A stretch of DNA of 64,000 nucleotides from Emcibacter sp. (GCA_021774785.1 JAJFIQ010000019.1:744001-808000); one strand, 5' to 3'; positions 38,901 through 47,254 are shown, numbered from the stretch's first letter. Program-made: numbers and translations. The notes: generated by a model not told the origin, from the letters alone.

Positions 38901-39523
38901 TGCTCAAAGACTATCAGGGACAGGCCCTGGCAGACAAATATTCCAATGCCGTTAAAAAAATCCGTGATCTTGAAGATACATTTGATACTGAAAACCACGA
39001 TTTATCCAAGGCCGTTGCCCGGAATTATTTCAAGCTTCTGGCCATCAAGGATGAATATGAAGTAGCCCGTCTCTATACCAGTGGTGAATTTAAGAAGAAA
39101 ATCCATCAACAGTTTGATGGCGACTTTAAAATCCATTTTCATATGGCCCCATCGCTAATGGCACGCAAAGACAGCAAAGGCCATTTACGTAAAATGGAAT
39201 TTGGTGGCTGGATGTTTAAAATGCTGAAACTGGTGGCCCGTATGCGGGGGCTTCGCGGCACGGTATTTGACATATTTGGCCGGACATCAGAACGGAAAAT
39301 GGAACGGGAATTAATCCGGGATTATGAAGATATATTAGCTGAATTTAGCAATTCCTTGACAAAAGATAAAATATTTTCCGCCATCGCTCTCGCCTCAACA
39401 CCCTCTGAAATAAGAGGTTTTGGACATGTTAAAGAAAAAGCGATTGAAATTTCAACTAAAAAATCAAGTGCGCTATTGAAAGATTATCATTCTGGAGATA
39501 AGTATACAGCAGCCGCAGAATAA
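35936..39523 (+). CDS. Fused indolepyruvate ferredoxin oxidoreductase family protein
   Basis: 1195 residues, the length of the single-chain alphaproteobacterial form. N-terminal ThDP-binding/alpha domain (about 1-420; GFISGYRGSPLG, GKGPGVDRASDALKHGN), a central ThDP domain (about 460-640; MGGEGVNWVGQSAF, NDAIAMTGGQP), a Cys-rich 4Fe-4S segment (about 680-735; VCEGCGDCSDASNC, CNKDYSCVNGFCPS) and a C-terminal gamma domain starting ITGIGGTGIVTIGQ near 765. It decarboxylates aryl-pyruvates (from Trp, Phe, Tyr) to aryl-acetyl-CoA, with ferredoxin or a similar acceptor. The adjacent aminotransferase and HppD fit this role. Confidence 0.93.
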   Translation: MKASVKPDAHLDDYHLDDRYKRTTGQVFLTGTHALVRIPMLQAEADKKHDLNTAGFISGYRGSPLGNYDRELWQAEQLLENHNIKFKPGINEELAATAVVGSQQVETSDFADYDGVFGIWYGKGPGVDRASDALKHGNSFGSSPHGGVLVIAGDDHGAVSSSMNHQSEQIMQSWMMPVLAPSNLLDYLNFGLYGIAMSRYSGCWSGFIAVSEVLESAATVNMDMVNDRFVTPEHMGYDTAALHYRWPDPMPLAEGRLIDHKLKAVHAFVRANPIDKLIWDCSPHFPGKNIPGGECPTDVGGTQVASLLAVDPPIRKKLPLGIVTCGKGYLDLIQAFANANIDQETAEKAGISILKIGLTWPIEPEGITAFASQFRKIIVVEEKRSFVESQIRDIFYNMPPEQRPAIMGKNDKYGAQMIDPVGEISPEEVLMALTPHLREIGLARYIDDLNSQVDQKTAEIHAIHAKDFRTPFFCSGCPHSTSTKVPEGSRAMSGIGCHFMANSMDRNTAYLTQMGGEGVNWVGQSAFTRETHIFQNLGDGTYYHSGLLAIRQSVAAKTNITYKLLYNDAIAMTGGQPLEGTLTVDQISHQLYHEGVRPIYVVTDEPEKYKDVANFAPGVTVHHRDILDDIQRELREIKGVSALIYDQTCASEKRRRRKKKEFPDPPIRAFINDLVCEGCGDCSDASNCVSIVPKETELGRKRAIDQSSCNKDYSCVNGFCPSFVTIHGGSVKKGARTNPAELMNDIPLPEFAPLNGGYDIMITGIGGTGIVTIGQIMVMAAHLEGFGASVLDFTGFAQKGGSVISYLRLAKSANDLKAIRIGTGAADLLLGCDMVVAGSRESLRTLKKDKTAVILNTQKNQTAQFVLNRDADIHDNEIKGHIASVVGENLLDNVDATKIATALMGDSIATNMFLFGYAWQKGKVPLSLNAINRAIELNGVAINGNKQSFSWGRIAATDMMLVKQSLPHPIKQDATLTTLEDMVKYRGELLKDYQGQALADKYSNAVKKIRDLEDTFDTENHDLSKAVARNYFKLLAIKDEYEVARLYTSGEFKKKIHQQFDGDFKIHFHMAPSLMARKDSKGHLRKMEFGGWMFKMLKLVARMRGLRGTVFDIFGRTSERKMERELIRDYEDILAEFSNSLTKDKIFSAIALASTPSEIRGFGHVKEKAIEISTKKSSALLKDYHSGDKYTAAAE

Positions 39524-39547
39524 ACAACTCATAAAGCCAAGGATAAC

Positions 39548-40642
39548 ATGATGCCTCCGATCAAACCACGCAATGGTATTTTGAATATCACCCCCTATAA
39601 AGCCGGTGACGCCAAAATTGAGGGTTTTGACAAAGTGATCAAACTGGCCTCCAACGAAAGTCCAATGGGGCCAAGTCCATTGGCTGTGAAAGCGGTCATA
39701 AAAGCCGCAAATGACGGCATGCAGCTTTATCCTGATCCATCCTGCGGCGCATTAAGGCAGGCCATTGGTGAAGTTCATGACATTGACCCTGAACAGATCA
39801 TCTGTTCCGGCGGCTCTGAAGAATTGCTCCACCTGCTGGCGAAGGGCTATGCCTCTGACGGGGATGAAGTTATCTATTGCCAATATGGTTTCATTGCCTA
39901 TCCCATCACAATTCACGCTGTCGGCGCGACACCGGTTATGGTTCAGGAGGATAATTACACAGCCAGTGTGGATGCGGTCCTTGCTGCAGTGACCGACCGG
40001 ACAAAAATTGTTAATCTGGCCAATCCCAATAACCCAACCGGCACCTATCTTGTCGAAAGTGAAATTAAACGGCTTCGTGACGGACTTCGGGATGATATCC
40101 TGCTGGTGTTGGATGCCGCCTATGCAGAATATGTTGACAAGCAAGATTATGACGCCGGATTTAATCTGGTGAATAATGGTATGGAAAATGTCATCGTCAC
40201 CCGTACTTTCTCAAAGATATACGGACTGGCGGGCGTGCGGGTTGGCTGGGCATATGGCCCCAAATCAGTTTTAGATATATTGCATCGGATCCGGGGTACT
40301 TTTAATGTTACCGCCCTCGCCCAGGTTGCGGCAACGGCCGCCATGCGCGATCAGGATCATATGCTGAAGGCCAAGGCCCATAACCTGAAATGGGTACCCA
40401 AACTTAGCCAGGCCTTGGAAGAATTAGGCCTAACGGTTACCCCAAGTCAGGGCAATTTCATCTTGGTTCATTTTCCGGACGGGCCCGAACAATCTGTTGC
40501 TATGGATAAGTTTCTGCGCTCCAAAGGCATTATAGTTCGTCCTGTAGGCAATTATGATCTGGCAGGGGCACTGCGGATCACTATCGGGACGGATTCCGAG
40601 AATGAGGCTCTACTAGCAGCAATGAGTGCGTTTTTCGCTTAA
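39548..40642 (+). CDS. HisC-like histidinol-phosphate / aromatic amino acid aminotransferase
   Basis: 364 residues, fold-type I aminotransferase. PLP lysine in TFSKIYGLAGVRVGW (Lys about 222), NPNNPTGTY at about 158-166, and GGSEELLHLLAK near 88-99. By similarity it is HisC; by position, between a fused indolepyruvate oxidoreductase and HppD, it probably transaminates Phe, Tyr or Trp to the corresponding keto acid. Dual HisC/aromatic specificity is known in the family. Starts 24 bp after the oxidoreductase gene. Confidence 0.88.
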   Translation: MMPPIKPRNGILNITPYKAGDAKIEGFDKVIKLASNESPMGPSPLAVKAVIKAANDGMQLYPDPSCGALRQAIGEVHDIDPEQIICSGGSEELLHLLAKGYASDGDEVIYCQYGFIAYPITIHAVGATPVMVQEDNYTASVDAVLAAVTDRTKIVNLANPNNPTGTYLVESEIKRLRDGLRDDILLVLDAAYAEYVDKQDYDAGFNLVNNGMENVIVTRTFSKIYGLAGVRVGWAYGPKSVLDILHRIRGTFNVTALAQVAATAAMRDQDHMLKAKAHNLKWVPKLSQALEELGLTVTPSQGNFILVHFPDGPEQSVAMDKFLRSKGIIVRPVGNYDLAGALRITIGTDSENEALLAAMSAFFA

Positions 40643-41292
40643 GATCTGTATCGATCCAGCCAAAATGCCAATGCCGTAAAAACTATAAATACGCCAATCG
40701 ATGTAACGGAAGCAGTCATCACCGTAAGATTAGGGTCAAAAGGCATATTTACCGCCATTATATAAAAAGAAACCATAAAACCGACAAAAATTATCATGGC
40801 ATATTTACCCATACTTCCGCTTGCTGTGGTTGACCGCAGATAGAGGATCAAGGCACCTATAATCAAAGAAACTTCAATAACAATAGTTGCCAGATAATTA
40901 TTCCACAGACCAAAACCCACCTTGGGGCTATTATCCCCTAGCAAGGGCAAATCAGGTGTATGTACAACTAAGTCTATGAACCAATGAGATAAAACCGCCA
41001 GAGCCATAACGACTGCCATTCGCCTATTACCCTTTCCTTTCAGCCACAGCACATAAATCAATGCCGCCCACAGAAACGAAGCCAACAAGCCATGAGTATA
41101 GGGATAAAAATAAAGCTCAAAATGATTGATGGCCGTATAATTTTCAACAAGCCTGAATTTCTCGATACCGAAAGGCGCAAAAGCAAAGAATAAATAATCC
41201 ACAAACTGCACGGCAATAAACAGCATGCCCAGCGAAGCTTTTTTCTCTACTGATTTTAAAGCTAATCCCGCCGCATAATGACCAATAAACAT
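40639..41292 (-). CDS. Membrane protein, YdjM/metal-dependent hydrolase-like
   Basis: 217 residues with six to seven membrane helices. The opening MFIGHYAAGLAL, the QFVDYLFFAFAPFG segment and the SHWFIDLVVHTPD motif (about 110-122) place it with PF04307-type (YdjM, LexA-regulated) inner membrane proteins, which have conserved His/Asp in helices. Function unknown. Its end overlaps the convergent HisC-like gene by 4 bp; the next upstream gene is an Lrp regulator 9 bp away. Confidence 0.75.
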   Translation of the reverse strand: MFIGHYAAGLALKSVEKKASLGMLFIAVQFVDYLFFAFAPFGIEKFRLVENYTAINHFELYFYPYTHGLLASFLWAALIYVLWLKGKGNRRMAVVMALAVLSHWFIDLVVHTPDLPLLGDNSPKVGFGLWNNYLATIVIEVSLIIGALILYLRSTTASGSMGKYAMIIFVGFMVSFYIMAVNMPFDPNLTVMTASVTSIGVFIVFTALAFWLDRYRS

Positions 41293-41301
41293 ATCGTCTC
41301 T

Positions 41302-41772
41302 CTACATATTTAATGAATGTGCTGTGGTGTACTTCACACGCCGCAAAGTAAAACTTGAATTGGAAGATGCCACTAAATGATGGCTGAGTAAATGGCGGGA
41401 CAGAAAAATTTCGTAATCTTCAACATTTGGCACCATAACCACAAGCATATAATCATAATTGCCAACTACTGCATAACATTCCATGACTTCTGAGCGAGAT
41501 GCGATGAAATCCTCAAAATCAATTCTTGTATCTTCCCCGTGGCGCACAAGCCGAAGATTTATTAAGGCACAAACCTGCATTCCGACCTTCTTCGGGTCAA
41601 GCAAAGCAACCTGCCCCCGGATGACCCCAACCTCTTCCAGATTTTTAATCCGCCGCCAGACAGATGTGGCAGAAACGCCCGTTTGCTCTGCAATATCCTG
41701 ATGAGTGAGCGTTGCATCTTTTTGAATCAGGTTTAATATTCTCTTATCTGACTCATCCAATGAAATATTCAT
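41302..41772 (-). CDS. Lrp/AsnC family transcriptional regulator (second copy)
   Basis: 156 residues. Helix-turn-helix at about 10-45 (LNLIQKDATLTHQDIAEQTGV, then TSVWRRIKNLEEVG) and a RAM domain (VVGNYDYMLVVMVPNVEDYE). It is only loosely similar to the first Lrp protein. It is divergent from hppD with a 128 bp AT-rich gap, so it probably senses an aromatic amino acid and controls hppD. Confidence 0.93.
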   Translation of the reverse strand: MNISLDESDKRILNLIQKDATLTHQDIAEQTGVSATSVWRRIKNLEEVGVIRGQVALLDPKKVGMQVCALINLRLVRHGEDTRIDFEDFIASRSEVMECYAVVGNYDYMLVVMVPNVEDYEIFLSRHLLSHHLVASSNSSFTLRRVKYTTAHSLNM

Positions 41773-41900
41773 TTCAAATTTCCTCTATATTCAAATTTAA
41801 ACTTCAATTTTAAAGCAATATAGCTAAAAATAAAAACAATATTTCACCATTTAAGGAGTATACATACATTTATTAATGACTTAAATCTCAGGAGATTAAA

Positions 41901-42959
41901 ATGGCTAAATATAATCTGGGCGATAACCCAATGGGTGTTGATGGCTTCGAATTTATTGAATATGCCTCCCCCAAGCCGGAAGAATTGCGTGTTTTATTCA
42001 GAAAACTTGGGTTTAAGGCCGTGGCCCGTCACCGTTCAAAAGACGTTACTCTGTATCGTCAGGGCGATGTCAATTTCCTGATCAATGCAGAACCGGAAAG
42101 CTTTGCCCAGCGTTATGCCTATGCACACGGACCAAGCATTTGCTCCATGGCTTTCCGAGTTAAAGATTCCAAAAAAGCCTACAAACATGCTCTGGCCAAT
42201 GGTGGACAGGCTGTACCCAGCGATGCGGGGCCAATGGAATTAAACATCCCTGCAATTGAAGGAATAGGCGGTAGCCGTCTGTATCTGGTCGACCGTTACG
42301 GCGATCAGACCATATATGATGTTGATTTTGTTCCCTACACCGATGAAGCAGATACGAAGGTTGAGGATTGCGGTATGCTGATGATCGATCATCTGACCCA
42401 TAATGTATATCAGGGCCGCATGTCTTACTGGGCAGAGTTTTACGAGAATATCTTTAACTTCCGTGAGCTGAAATATTTTGATATTGACGGCCAGAAAACC
42501 GGCCTGACCAGTAAAGCCATGACCAGCCCTTGTGGCAAAATCCACATACCCCTCAATGAATCCAAGGATGGCAAGTCACAAATCGTTGAGTATCTAACCG
42601 AGTATCGCGGCGAAGGCATCCAGCATGTGGCCTTTGGTACCAAGGATATATACAAAACCGTTGACCAGTTGCGGACGAATGAAGTCTCGCTGCAGGATAC
42701 GCTGGACGCCTATTTTGATCTGATCAATGATCGCATCGACAAACATGATGAAAGCATAGAGGAGCTTCGCAAGCGCCGTATTCTCATAGACGGATCAGAA
42801 AAAGATGGCATCCTACTTCAGATATTCACCAACACTGTCATCGGGCCGATATTTTTCGAAATCATACAACGCAAAGGTAACAACGGTTTTGGTGAAGGCA
42901 ACTTCAAGGCTCTATTTGAATCCATAGAACTGGATCAAATGCGTCGCGGCGTAATTTAA
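41901..42959 (+). CDS. hppD: 4-hydroxyphenylpyruvate dioxygenase
   Basis: 352 residues, two vicinal-oxygen-chelate halves. Fe(II) ligands: His164 (IDHLTHNVYQG), His242 (GIQHVAFGT) and Glu320 (FFEIIQRKG), followed by the conserved C-terminal NNGFGEGNFKALFESIE. It converts 4-hydroxyphenylpyruvate to homogentisate in tyrosine breakdown. Ribosome site CAGGAG precedes ATG. Homogentisate dioxygenase and fumarylacetoacetase are not in the window. Confidence 0.97.
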   Translation: MAKYNLGDNPMGVDGFEFIEYASPKPEELRVLFRKLGFKAVARHRSKDVTLYRQGDVNFLINAEPESFAQRYAYAHGPSICSMAFRVKDSKKAYKHALANGGQAVPSDAGPMELNIPAIEGIGGSRLYLVDRYGDQTIYDVDFVPYTDEADTKVEDCGMLMIDHLTHNVYQGRMSYWAEFYENIFNFRELKYFDIDGQKTGLTSKAMTSPCGKIHIPLNESKDGKSQIVEYLTEYRGEGIQHVAFGTKDIYKTVDQLRTNEVSLQDTLDAYFDLINDRIDKHDESIEELRKRRILIDGSEKDGILLQIFTNTVIGPIFFEIIQRKGNNGFGEGNFKALFESIELDQMRRGVI

Positions 42960-42961
42960 AC

Positions 42962-42990
42962 AAAAAAAAGCCCCGGTTAAACGCCGGGGC
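42962..42990 (-). terminator. Intrinsic terminator for the leftward small-protein transcript
   Basis: Stem GCCCCGG (42970-42976) / CCGGGGC (42984-42990) with a seven-base loop. On the minus strand it is followed by eight T (42962-42969), a classical terminator for the genes at 43054-43743. On the plus strand it lies 10 bp after hppD but has no T-run there. Confidence 0.85.
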
Positions 42991-43053
42991 CAATAGAACT
43001 CAGTTGGAAGATATCAGGGGTTAATTCCTGATGGAAATTCTGGATCGTCAGTT

Positions 43054-43290
43054 TCACACCATCTTGCAGGCTTCAAGACCACAATTTGCCAGCATCGTAT
43101 CATTATTTACCTGATCGGCATCAACATTGGCTTGAGCCATACGTGTTATTGCGATAATCAGAAAGAGTGATGCAAGTCCCGCATTTATAAGACTCCGCAG
43201 CGAGGACGTAACCTTACCTCTCGTGCGGCTTGCCTTAATCAATCCCATAAAGCTTAGGGGGTCAGTTTTACTTATTAGAATGCCGAACAT
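43054..43290 (-). CDS. Small membrane protein with SFMGL motif (paralogue of next gene)
   Basis: 78 residues from ATG 43290, which has GAGGAG seven bases upstream; an in-frame ATG at 43311 lies before that site. Layout: short polar N-terminus with LSFMGLIKA (about 13-21), a basic stretch (SRTRGKVTSSLR), one membrane helix (about 36-50), and a short C-terminal tail with two Cys (NCGLEACKMV). The same motif and layout occur in the gene upstream, so they are probably distant duplicates in one transcript ending at 42962. No family recognised. Confidence 0.6.
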   Translation of the reverse strand: MFGILISKTDPLSFMGLIKASRTRGKVTSSLRSLINAGLASLFLIIAITRMAQANVDADQVNNDTMLANCGLEACKMV

Positions 43291-43356
43291 TTCAATTCTC
43301 CTCATGATCATCTAATCCAGGGATATGGGCTTCCCTATCCTTGGCGTAATCTCAGC

Positions 43357-43743
43357 TTAGATCAAAGCCTGATGTATATTTTTACGTACAAGCTGGATAT
43401 TATCAACATTATCGATTTCAACTTCAGCCAGATTAATTTCAGCTTCATTCAGGTTAAAACTTGACGTTTTAATCATTTCGATCTCAATTATTTCACCGTC
43501 AAGCTCCATAGTTACTGGTGATGAATATTGAGCAAATTCCATTTTCTGTTGTGAAATAGATCCTGCAGTCAGCCCCAGTAGTATGACTACGGTCGCAATT
43601 GCCATGTGCCGTAAGATTTCTTTGCTTTCAACGCCAATAAATGCTTTGCGTGCTATTGAAAGGCGACTGTTCTTTTTCTGTGTATCCGTAACCAGGCCCA
43701 TAAAGCTGTTTACTTCGATGTCGTTTGTAAAAATGGTGTTCAT
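43357..43743 (-). CDS. Small membrane protein with SFMGL motif and acidic C-terminal domain
   Basis: 128 residues, ATG with AGGAGA seven bases upstream. N-terminal cytosolic part carries NSFMGLVTDTQKKNSRLS (about 12-29), then a basic linker, a membrane helix (about 48-63), and an outer domain rich in Glu/Asp/Asn with a repeated N-L-N-E-A-E-I pattern (about 96-115), which could form a beta-roll or binding surface. A consensus-like promoter lies 80-110 bp upstream. Function unknown; no family recognised. Confidence 0.65.
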   Translation of the reverse strand: MNTIFTNDIEVNSFMGLVTDTQKKNSRLSIARKAFIGVESKEILRHMAIATVVILLGLTAGSISQQKMEFAQYSSPVTMELDGEIIEIEMIKTSSFNLNEAEINLAEVEIDNVDNIQLVRKNIHQALI

Positions 43744-43824
43744 AACTTTTCTCCTAAAATCAGGGTTTAAACTTTTTGACCAAGTTCTCGCTGTTTCTCT
43801 GTACTAGCGACTTGGTGTGCTACA

Positions 43825-43854
43825 TATATAGTACACTAGATCGATAACAGTCAA
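43825..43854 (-). promoter_or_regulatory. Promoter of the SFMGL small-protein operon
   Basis: On the minus strand TTGACT (43849-43854), 18 bp spacer, TATATA (43825-43830). An imperfect palindrome (GTGCTAC... GTACAC on the plus strand, 43817-43836) overlaps the -10 and may be an operator. Confidence 0.55.
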
Positions 43855-44159
43855 TAGAAAAGCAAAATAAAAATTTTATCCTTTAATTTCAAGGGGTTGT
43901 AGAATTACTTCTGTTGCCCTATGGTGTTCTATTGGTGTGTTAAATGCAGAAAACAGTTATTATAGGGCGACTCAGTTGTTATGATTCGCATGAAATTTAG
44001 TATAAATCGAAACACCTCAAGAACACCTGCCCGGTTATTTCAACAATAGACTTAATTTTACTTTCATTTTGAAATCATTTATACTATTGAGTATGTAATT
44101 TATCAGCTGATTTATTGAATTCGGCTGTATTGTCCAGATTATTATTATAGAGTATTGAA
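43855..44159. other. Gene-free AT-rich stretch before the ThDP enzyme gene
   Basis: About 305 bp, very AT-rich. I see no open frame of note, no tRNA and no clear terminator. The ThDP gene has a weak ribosome site (GAGTATTGAAATG). Confidence 0.5.
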
Positions 44160-45794
44160 ATGGTCCAAATGAATGCCAGCGAAGCCATCGTTAAAGGCTT
44201 GATAAAAAATAACGTCGACACTGTGTTCGGTCTGCCCGGTGCGCAGATGTATGATCTGTTCGATGCCTTTTATCAACATCAGGATGAAATCCGTGTCATT
44301 GGTGCCCGCCATGAACAGGGGCTTGGCTATATGGCTTTTGGTTATGCACGCTCCACGAACAAATTAGGTGTGTTTTCACCGGTTCCGGGGCCAGGCGTTT
44401 TAAATACAACGGCGGCCCTATGCACAGCTTATGGCTCTTCCACATCTGTTTTATGCCTTACCGGAGAGGTCCCAACCAGTTTCAAGGGACAGGCACGCGG
44501 ACACCTTCATGAATTACCGGATCAGCTGTCTATTCTTAAAGGGCTAACCAAATTGGCAACCCACGTGGGCGACCCTGCCCAAACCCCTGCCCGGTTAAAT
44601 GATGCAATAGGCGCGGCCTGTTCGGGGCGACCTGGGCCGGTATCATTGCAACTTTGCTGGGATGATTACGGACGCCCCGCTGATATGGCGGCCCCATCAC
44701 AAGCAGGAATTCCCTCCACCCCCGTGGTCAATAGCGATGAAATTGCACAGGCCGTCAAGCTGCTTAAAGATGCCAAAGCACCGATGATTTTTGTCGGCAG
44801 CGGGGCTCAACACGCCAGCACAGAAATAAATGAGCTTGCTGACCTGCTTGAAGCGCCCGTTGTCGGCTTTCGCGGTGGCCGGGGAATTGTGGGTGATGAC
44901 AAGGAAATGGGCCTTAACATTGCATCTGCCTATAAGCTATGGCCTGAAACCGACGTTATGATTGGTATCGGCACACGGCTAGAAATTCCTTTCATGCGCT
45001 GGGGCAGTTTTATGGAATATCTGCGCCGGATACCGGGCAAGCAACTTATTCGACTGGATATCGACGCAAGTGAAATGAATAAGCTGGACACAAACGCCCC
45101 TGTTGTTGCGGATGCGGCAGAGGGGACAAGGGAACTGATCAATGCTTTGATCAGACAAGCCGTTCCCGCTTCTGGAAGACGGGACAATATTGCTACAGCC
45201 AAAGCCCAATCAGCACAGGAAGTTCAGGACATACAACCGCAACTGGATTATCTGAAGGTTATTCGGGATGTGCTTCCAAGGGATGGTTTTCTGGTCGATG
45301 AAGTCTGCCAAATGGGATTTGCTACTCCCTACGGCTTTCCGGTCTATGAGCCATTGACCTTTGTCAGTGGTGGTTATCAAGGAAATCTGGGTTTTGGTTT
45401 CCCCACGGCTCTGGGGGTTAAGGTCGCCAACCCCGATAAGGCCGTTATTTCCATTGCTGGTGATGGTGGTTTTATGTTCGGTGTGCAGGAACTGGCTACA
45501 GCTGCTCAATATAATATTCCCGTGGTTACAATCGTCTTTAACAATTCGGCCTATGGCAATGTGCGCCGCGACCAGCAATATAAATATAACAGTAACCTGA
45601 TTGGGTCGGACCTGCAAAACCCGGATTTTGTCAAACTGGTGGAAAGTTTTGACGTGACAGGTTTCCGGGTCACTAGCCCAGCGGAATTGAAACCCGTTTT
45701 GGCCCGTGCCCTTGCGCTAGGCAAACCCGCCGTCATTGAAGTATTACAGGACAAGGGCTGTGAACAATCGCCCTGGAAATATCTGATAGCCTAA
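44160..45794 (+). CDS. Thiamine diphosphate-dependent enzyme, acetolactate synthase large-subunit-like
   Basis: 544 residues with three domains: N-terminal pyrimidine-binding (catalytic Glu52 in ARHEQG), central FAD/nucleotide-like domain (about 190-330), C-terminal diphosphate-binding domain with GDGGFMFGVQELATAAQ and FNNSAYGNVRR (about 438-470). It is close to IlvB-like decarboxylases/synthases, but there is no small-subunit gene next to it, so a biosynthetic IlvB role is unlikely. Substrate unknown. Its end overlaps the convergent PAS protein by 4 bp. Confidence 0.87.
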   Translation: MVQMNASEAIVKGLIKNNVDTVFGLPGAQMYDLFDAFYQHQDEIRVIGARHEQGLGYMAFGYARSTNKLGVFSPVPGPGVLNTTAALCTAYGSSTSVLCLTGEVPTSFKGQARGHLHELPDQLSILKGLTKLATHVGDPAQTPARLNDAIGAACSGRPGPVSLQLCWDDYGRPADMAAPSQAGIPSTPVVNSDEIAQAVKLLKDAKAPMIFVGSGAQHASTEINELADLLEAPVVGFRGGRGIVGDDKEMGLNIASAYKLWPETDVMIGIGTRLEIPFMRWGSFMEYLRRIPGKQLIRLDIDASEMNKLDTNAPVVADAAEGTRELINALIRQAVPASGRRDNIATAKAQSAQEVQDIQPQLDYLKVIRDVLPRDGFLVDEVCQMGFATPYGFPVYEPLTFVSGGYQGNLGFGFPTALGVKVANPDKAVISIAGDGGFMFGVQELATAAQYNIPVVTIVFNNSAYGNVRRDQQYKYNSNLIGSDLQNPDFVKLVESFDVTGFRVTSPAELKPVLARALALGKPAVIEVLQDKGCEQSPWKYLIA

Positions 45795-46354
45795 GGCTCG
45801 TTATTCAGCTCAGTATACATGAATAGCATATCAATATCAGTACCGTTTCGTGAAAACGGAATTGCCAGATTTCGTATTTTCCAATAGGAGCGCTCTGCAC
45901 TCACCTGATCACTGAACAGGCTGACAGCTTTCCTTTTTATTAGGAGTAGAGCGGTCATGGCAAAAATTCTTTTATATGTTTTAGGATGGGTCAGTTTTAA
46001 CGAATCTTTCCGATCATCCGCTTTAAGATAGCGTCCGGTCCATTCACCATAAAAATCCGAAAGCGCGGTACCAAACAACCTGACCTTTATGTCGTTTATC
46101 TCTCCCCTATCGTTAACATCCAAATCAAAGATTGTAACATAAGGCAGATATTTGATAATCTCTTCAGGCTCAAAATCATTTCGGTTGGCTAATCTTTTGC
46201 CATCTGTCTTGCTTTCAAAAAACTCCACAAGGAATTTCTGATTAACCGTCAAACTGCTGTGATCATCAGCAACCACTGACATTTCAAACCCATTGAGGTT
46301 CAATTCACTTCGTCGAGGAACACCTGATCCATCTAAAAGATTTACTTTGGGCAC
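45791..46354 (-). CDS. PAS_5 domain protein
   Basis: 187 residues. The PAS_5 pattern of alphaproteobacteria is visible from about 50: RLANRNDFEPEEIIKYLPYV, VTIFDLDV, IKVRLFGTALSDFYGEWTGRYL and a C-terminal IPFSRNGTDIDMLF strand pair. No output domain is attached. Such proteins are common single-domain sensors of unknown ligand and location. The N-terminal 40 residues are not conserved-looking. Start preceded by no strong ribosome site. Confidence 0.8.
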   Translation of the reverse strand: MPKVNLLDGSGVPRRSELNLNGFEMSVVADDHSSLTVNQKFLVEFFESKTDGKRLANRNDFEPEEIIKYLPYVTIFDLDVNDRGEINDIKVRLFGTALSDFYGEWTGRYLKADDRKDSLKLTHPKTYKRIFAMTALLLIKRKAVSLFSDQVSAERSYWKIRNLAIPFSRNGTDIDMLFMYTELNNEP

Positions 46355-46437
46355 TCAATATATTTCCATTTAACGGTTATACGCAAAACCCATAGTAACA
46401 TATATTTGCTAAAATTCAACTTATCCGTATGTGCTAA

Positions 46438-46836
46438 TTAAAGCTCAAAAGATATGCCATCCATACATTTTTTATAAAAAATATTTGCATCTCTTTCTTC
46501 ACTGAAAAACACACAGACACAAACAGATTTAAATTTATCGACTTCACGCTGAATACCAAAAGTCTCCGTTGGCGGCGTGCTTATATAAACTACACCACGC
46601 ATTTTATTATCAATTTCAAAAATAATATCTTTGATTTCTGTTTCTATTTTATCAACAACCACGTGAGCCGTATTATCTAATATAGCGACGCTATCCCGCG
46701 AAGGCGTCAACAATATTCGTGATGAAAATGCGGCATTTGCAGATTCTCGCGGAATCACTCTTAAGTATGTTTCCCACTCATATTTAGTGAGAATTTTATG
46801 ATTTCTTCGAAGGTTATATTTGACCAGCTTACTCAT
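46438..46836 (-). CDS. Hypothetical protein
   Basis: 132 residues from ATG 46836 (MSKLVKYNLRRNH), which has GGAGA about seven bases upstream; the frame is open to 46884 but those extra residues look unlikely. It has alternating strands and helices with no signal peptide or membrane helix, and a C-terminal half with VCVCVFFSEERDANIFYKKC. No family recognised. Codon use is AT-rich compared with neighbours, so it may be horizontally acquired. Confidence 0.6.
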   Translation of the reverse strand: MSKLVKYNLRRNHKILTKYEWETYLRVIPRESANAAFSSRILLTPSRDSVAILDNTAHVVVDKIETEIKDIIFEIDNKMRGVVYISTPPTETFGIQREVDKFKSVCVCVFFSEERDANIFYKKCMDGISFEL

Positions 46837-47177
46837 CAATGGGTCTCCAAAGACACACAACAACTTGTGATGTAATTTCAACAATACTTGCTGTGTTTTG
46901 ATACATCTTTTTTTTACCTATGTTGTCATCCAGGTTTTATAACTATCGTATTTATCAATATCGCATGGCCAAGGATAAATACACAAAGACACTCATCCGA
47001 CCAAAGACAAAATCATGGAGACTCCAGCCGTCGGGCATATTATATTCCGCTTAGTTATTACAAATGGTTAACTCTTAAGAATTAGTACCCATAAAGTTGA
47101 TTTTAATCACAAGCGTGAGGTGACAGTGCGATTGATAAGGGCAAAACTATATGCTAGAAGGCATCATATTTGATAAT
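46837..47177. other. Intergenic region upstream of tRNA-Arg
   Basis: About 340 bp with no convincing gene, hairpin or repeat. I could not find a consensus promoter at proper spacing for the tRNA. Confidence 0.4.
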
Positions 47178-47254
47178 GGTCCCGTAGCTCAGCAGGATAG
47201 AGCACCAGATTCCTAATCTGGGGGTCACGCGTTCGAATCGCGTCGGGATCACCA
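47178..47254 (+). tRNA. tRNA-Arg (CCT)
   Basis: 77 nt with encoded CCA. Acceptor GGTCCCG pairs with CGGGATC (one G-T), D arm GCTC/GAGC, anticodon stem CCAGA/TCTGG with loop TTCCTAA (anticodon CCT), T arm ACGCG/CGCGT around TTCGAAT. Reads AGG. Its 3' half is repeated perfectly at 49445-49489, so the gene is probably an integration target. Confidence 0.97.
47210..47254 (+). other. attL-like site: 3' half of tRNA-Arg, 45 bp
   Basis: The last 45 bp of the tRNA gene, from the anticodon loop to the CCA end, is identical to 49445-49489. Anticodon-loop-to-3'-end cores are the usual target of tyrosine integrases at tRNA genes. Confidence 0.6.

Noticed and set aside
42970-42990. Terminator of hppD itself
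   Set aside because: The T-run is on the minus strand, so it mainly serves the small-protein operon; it may only weakly stop hppD transcripts.
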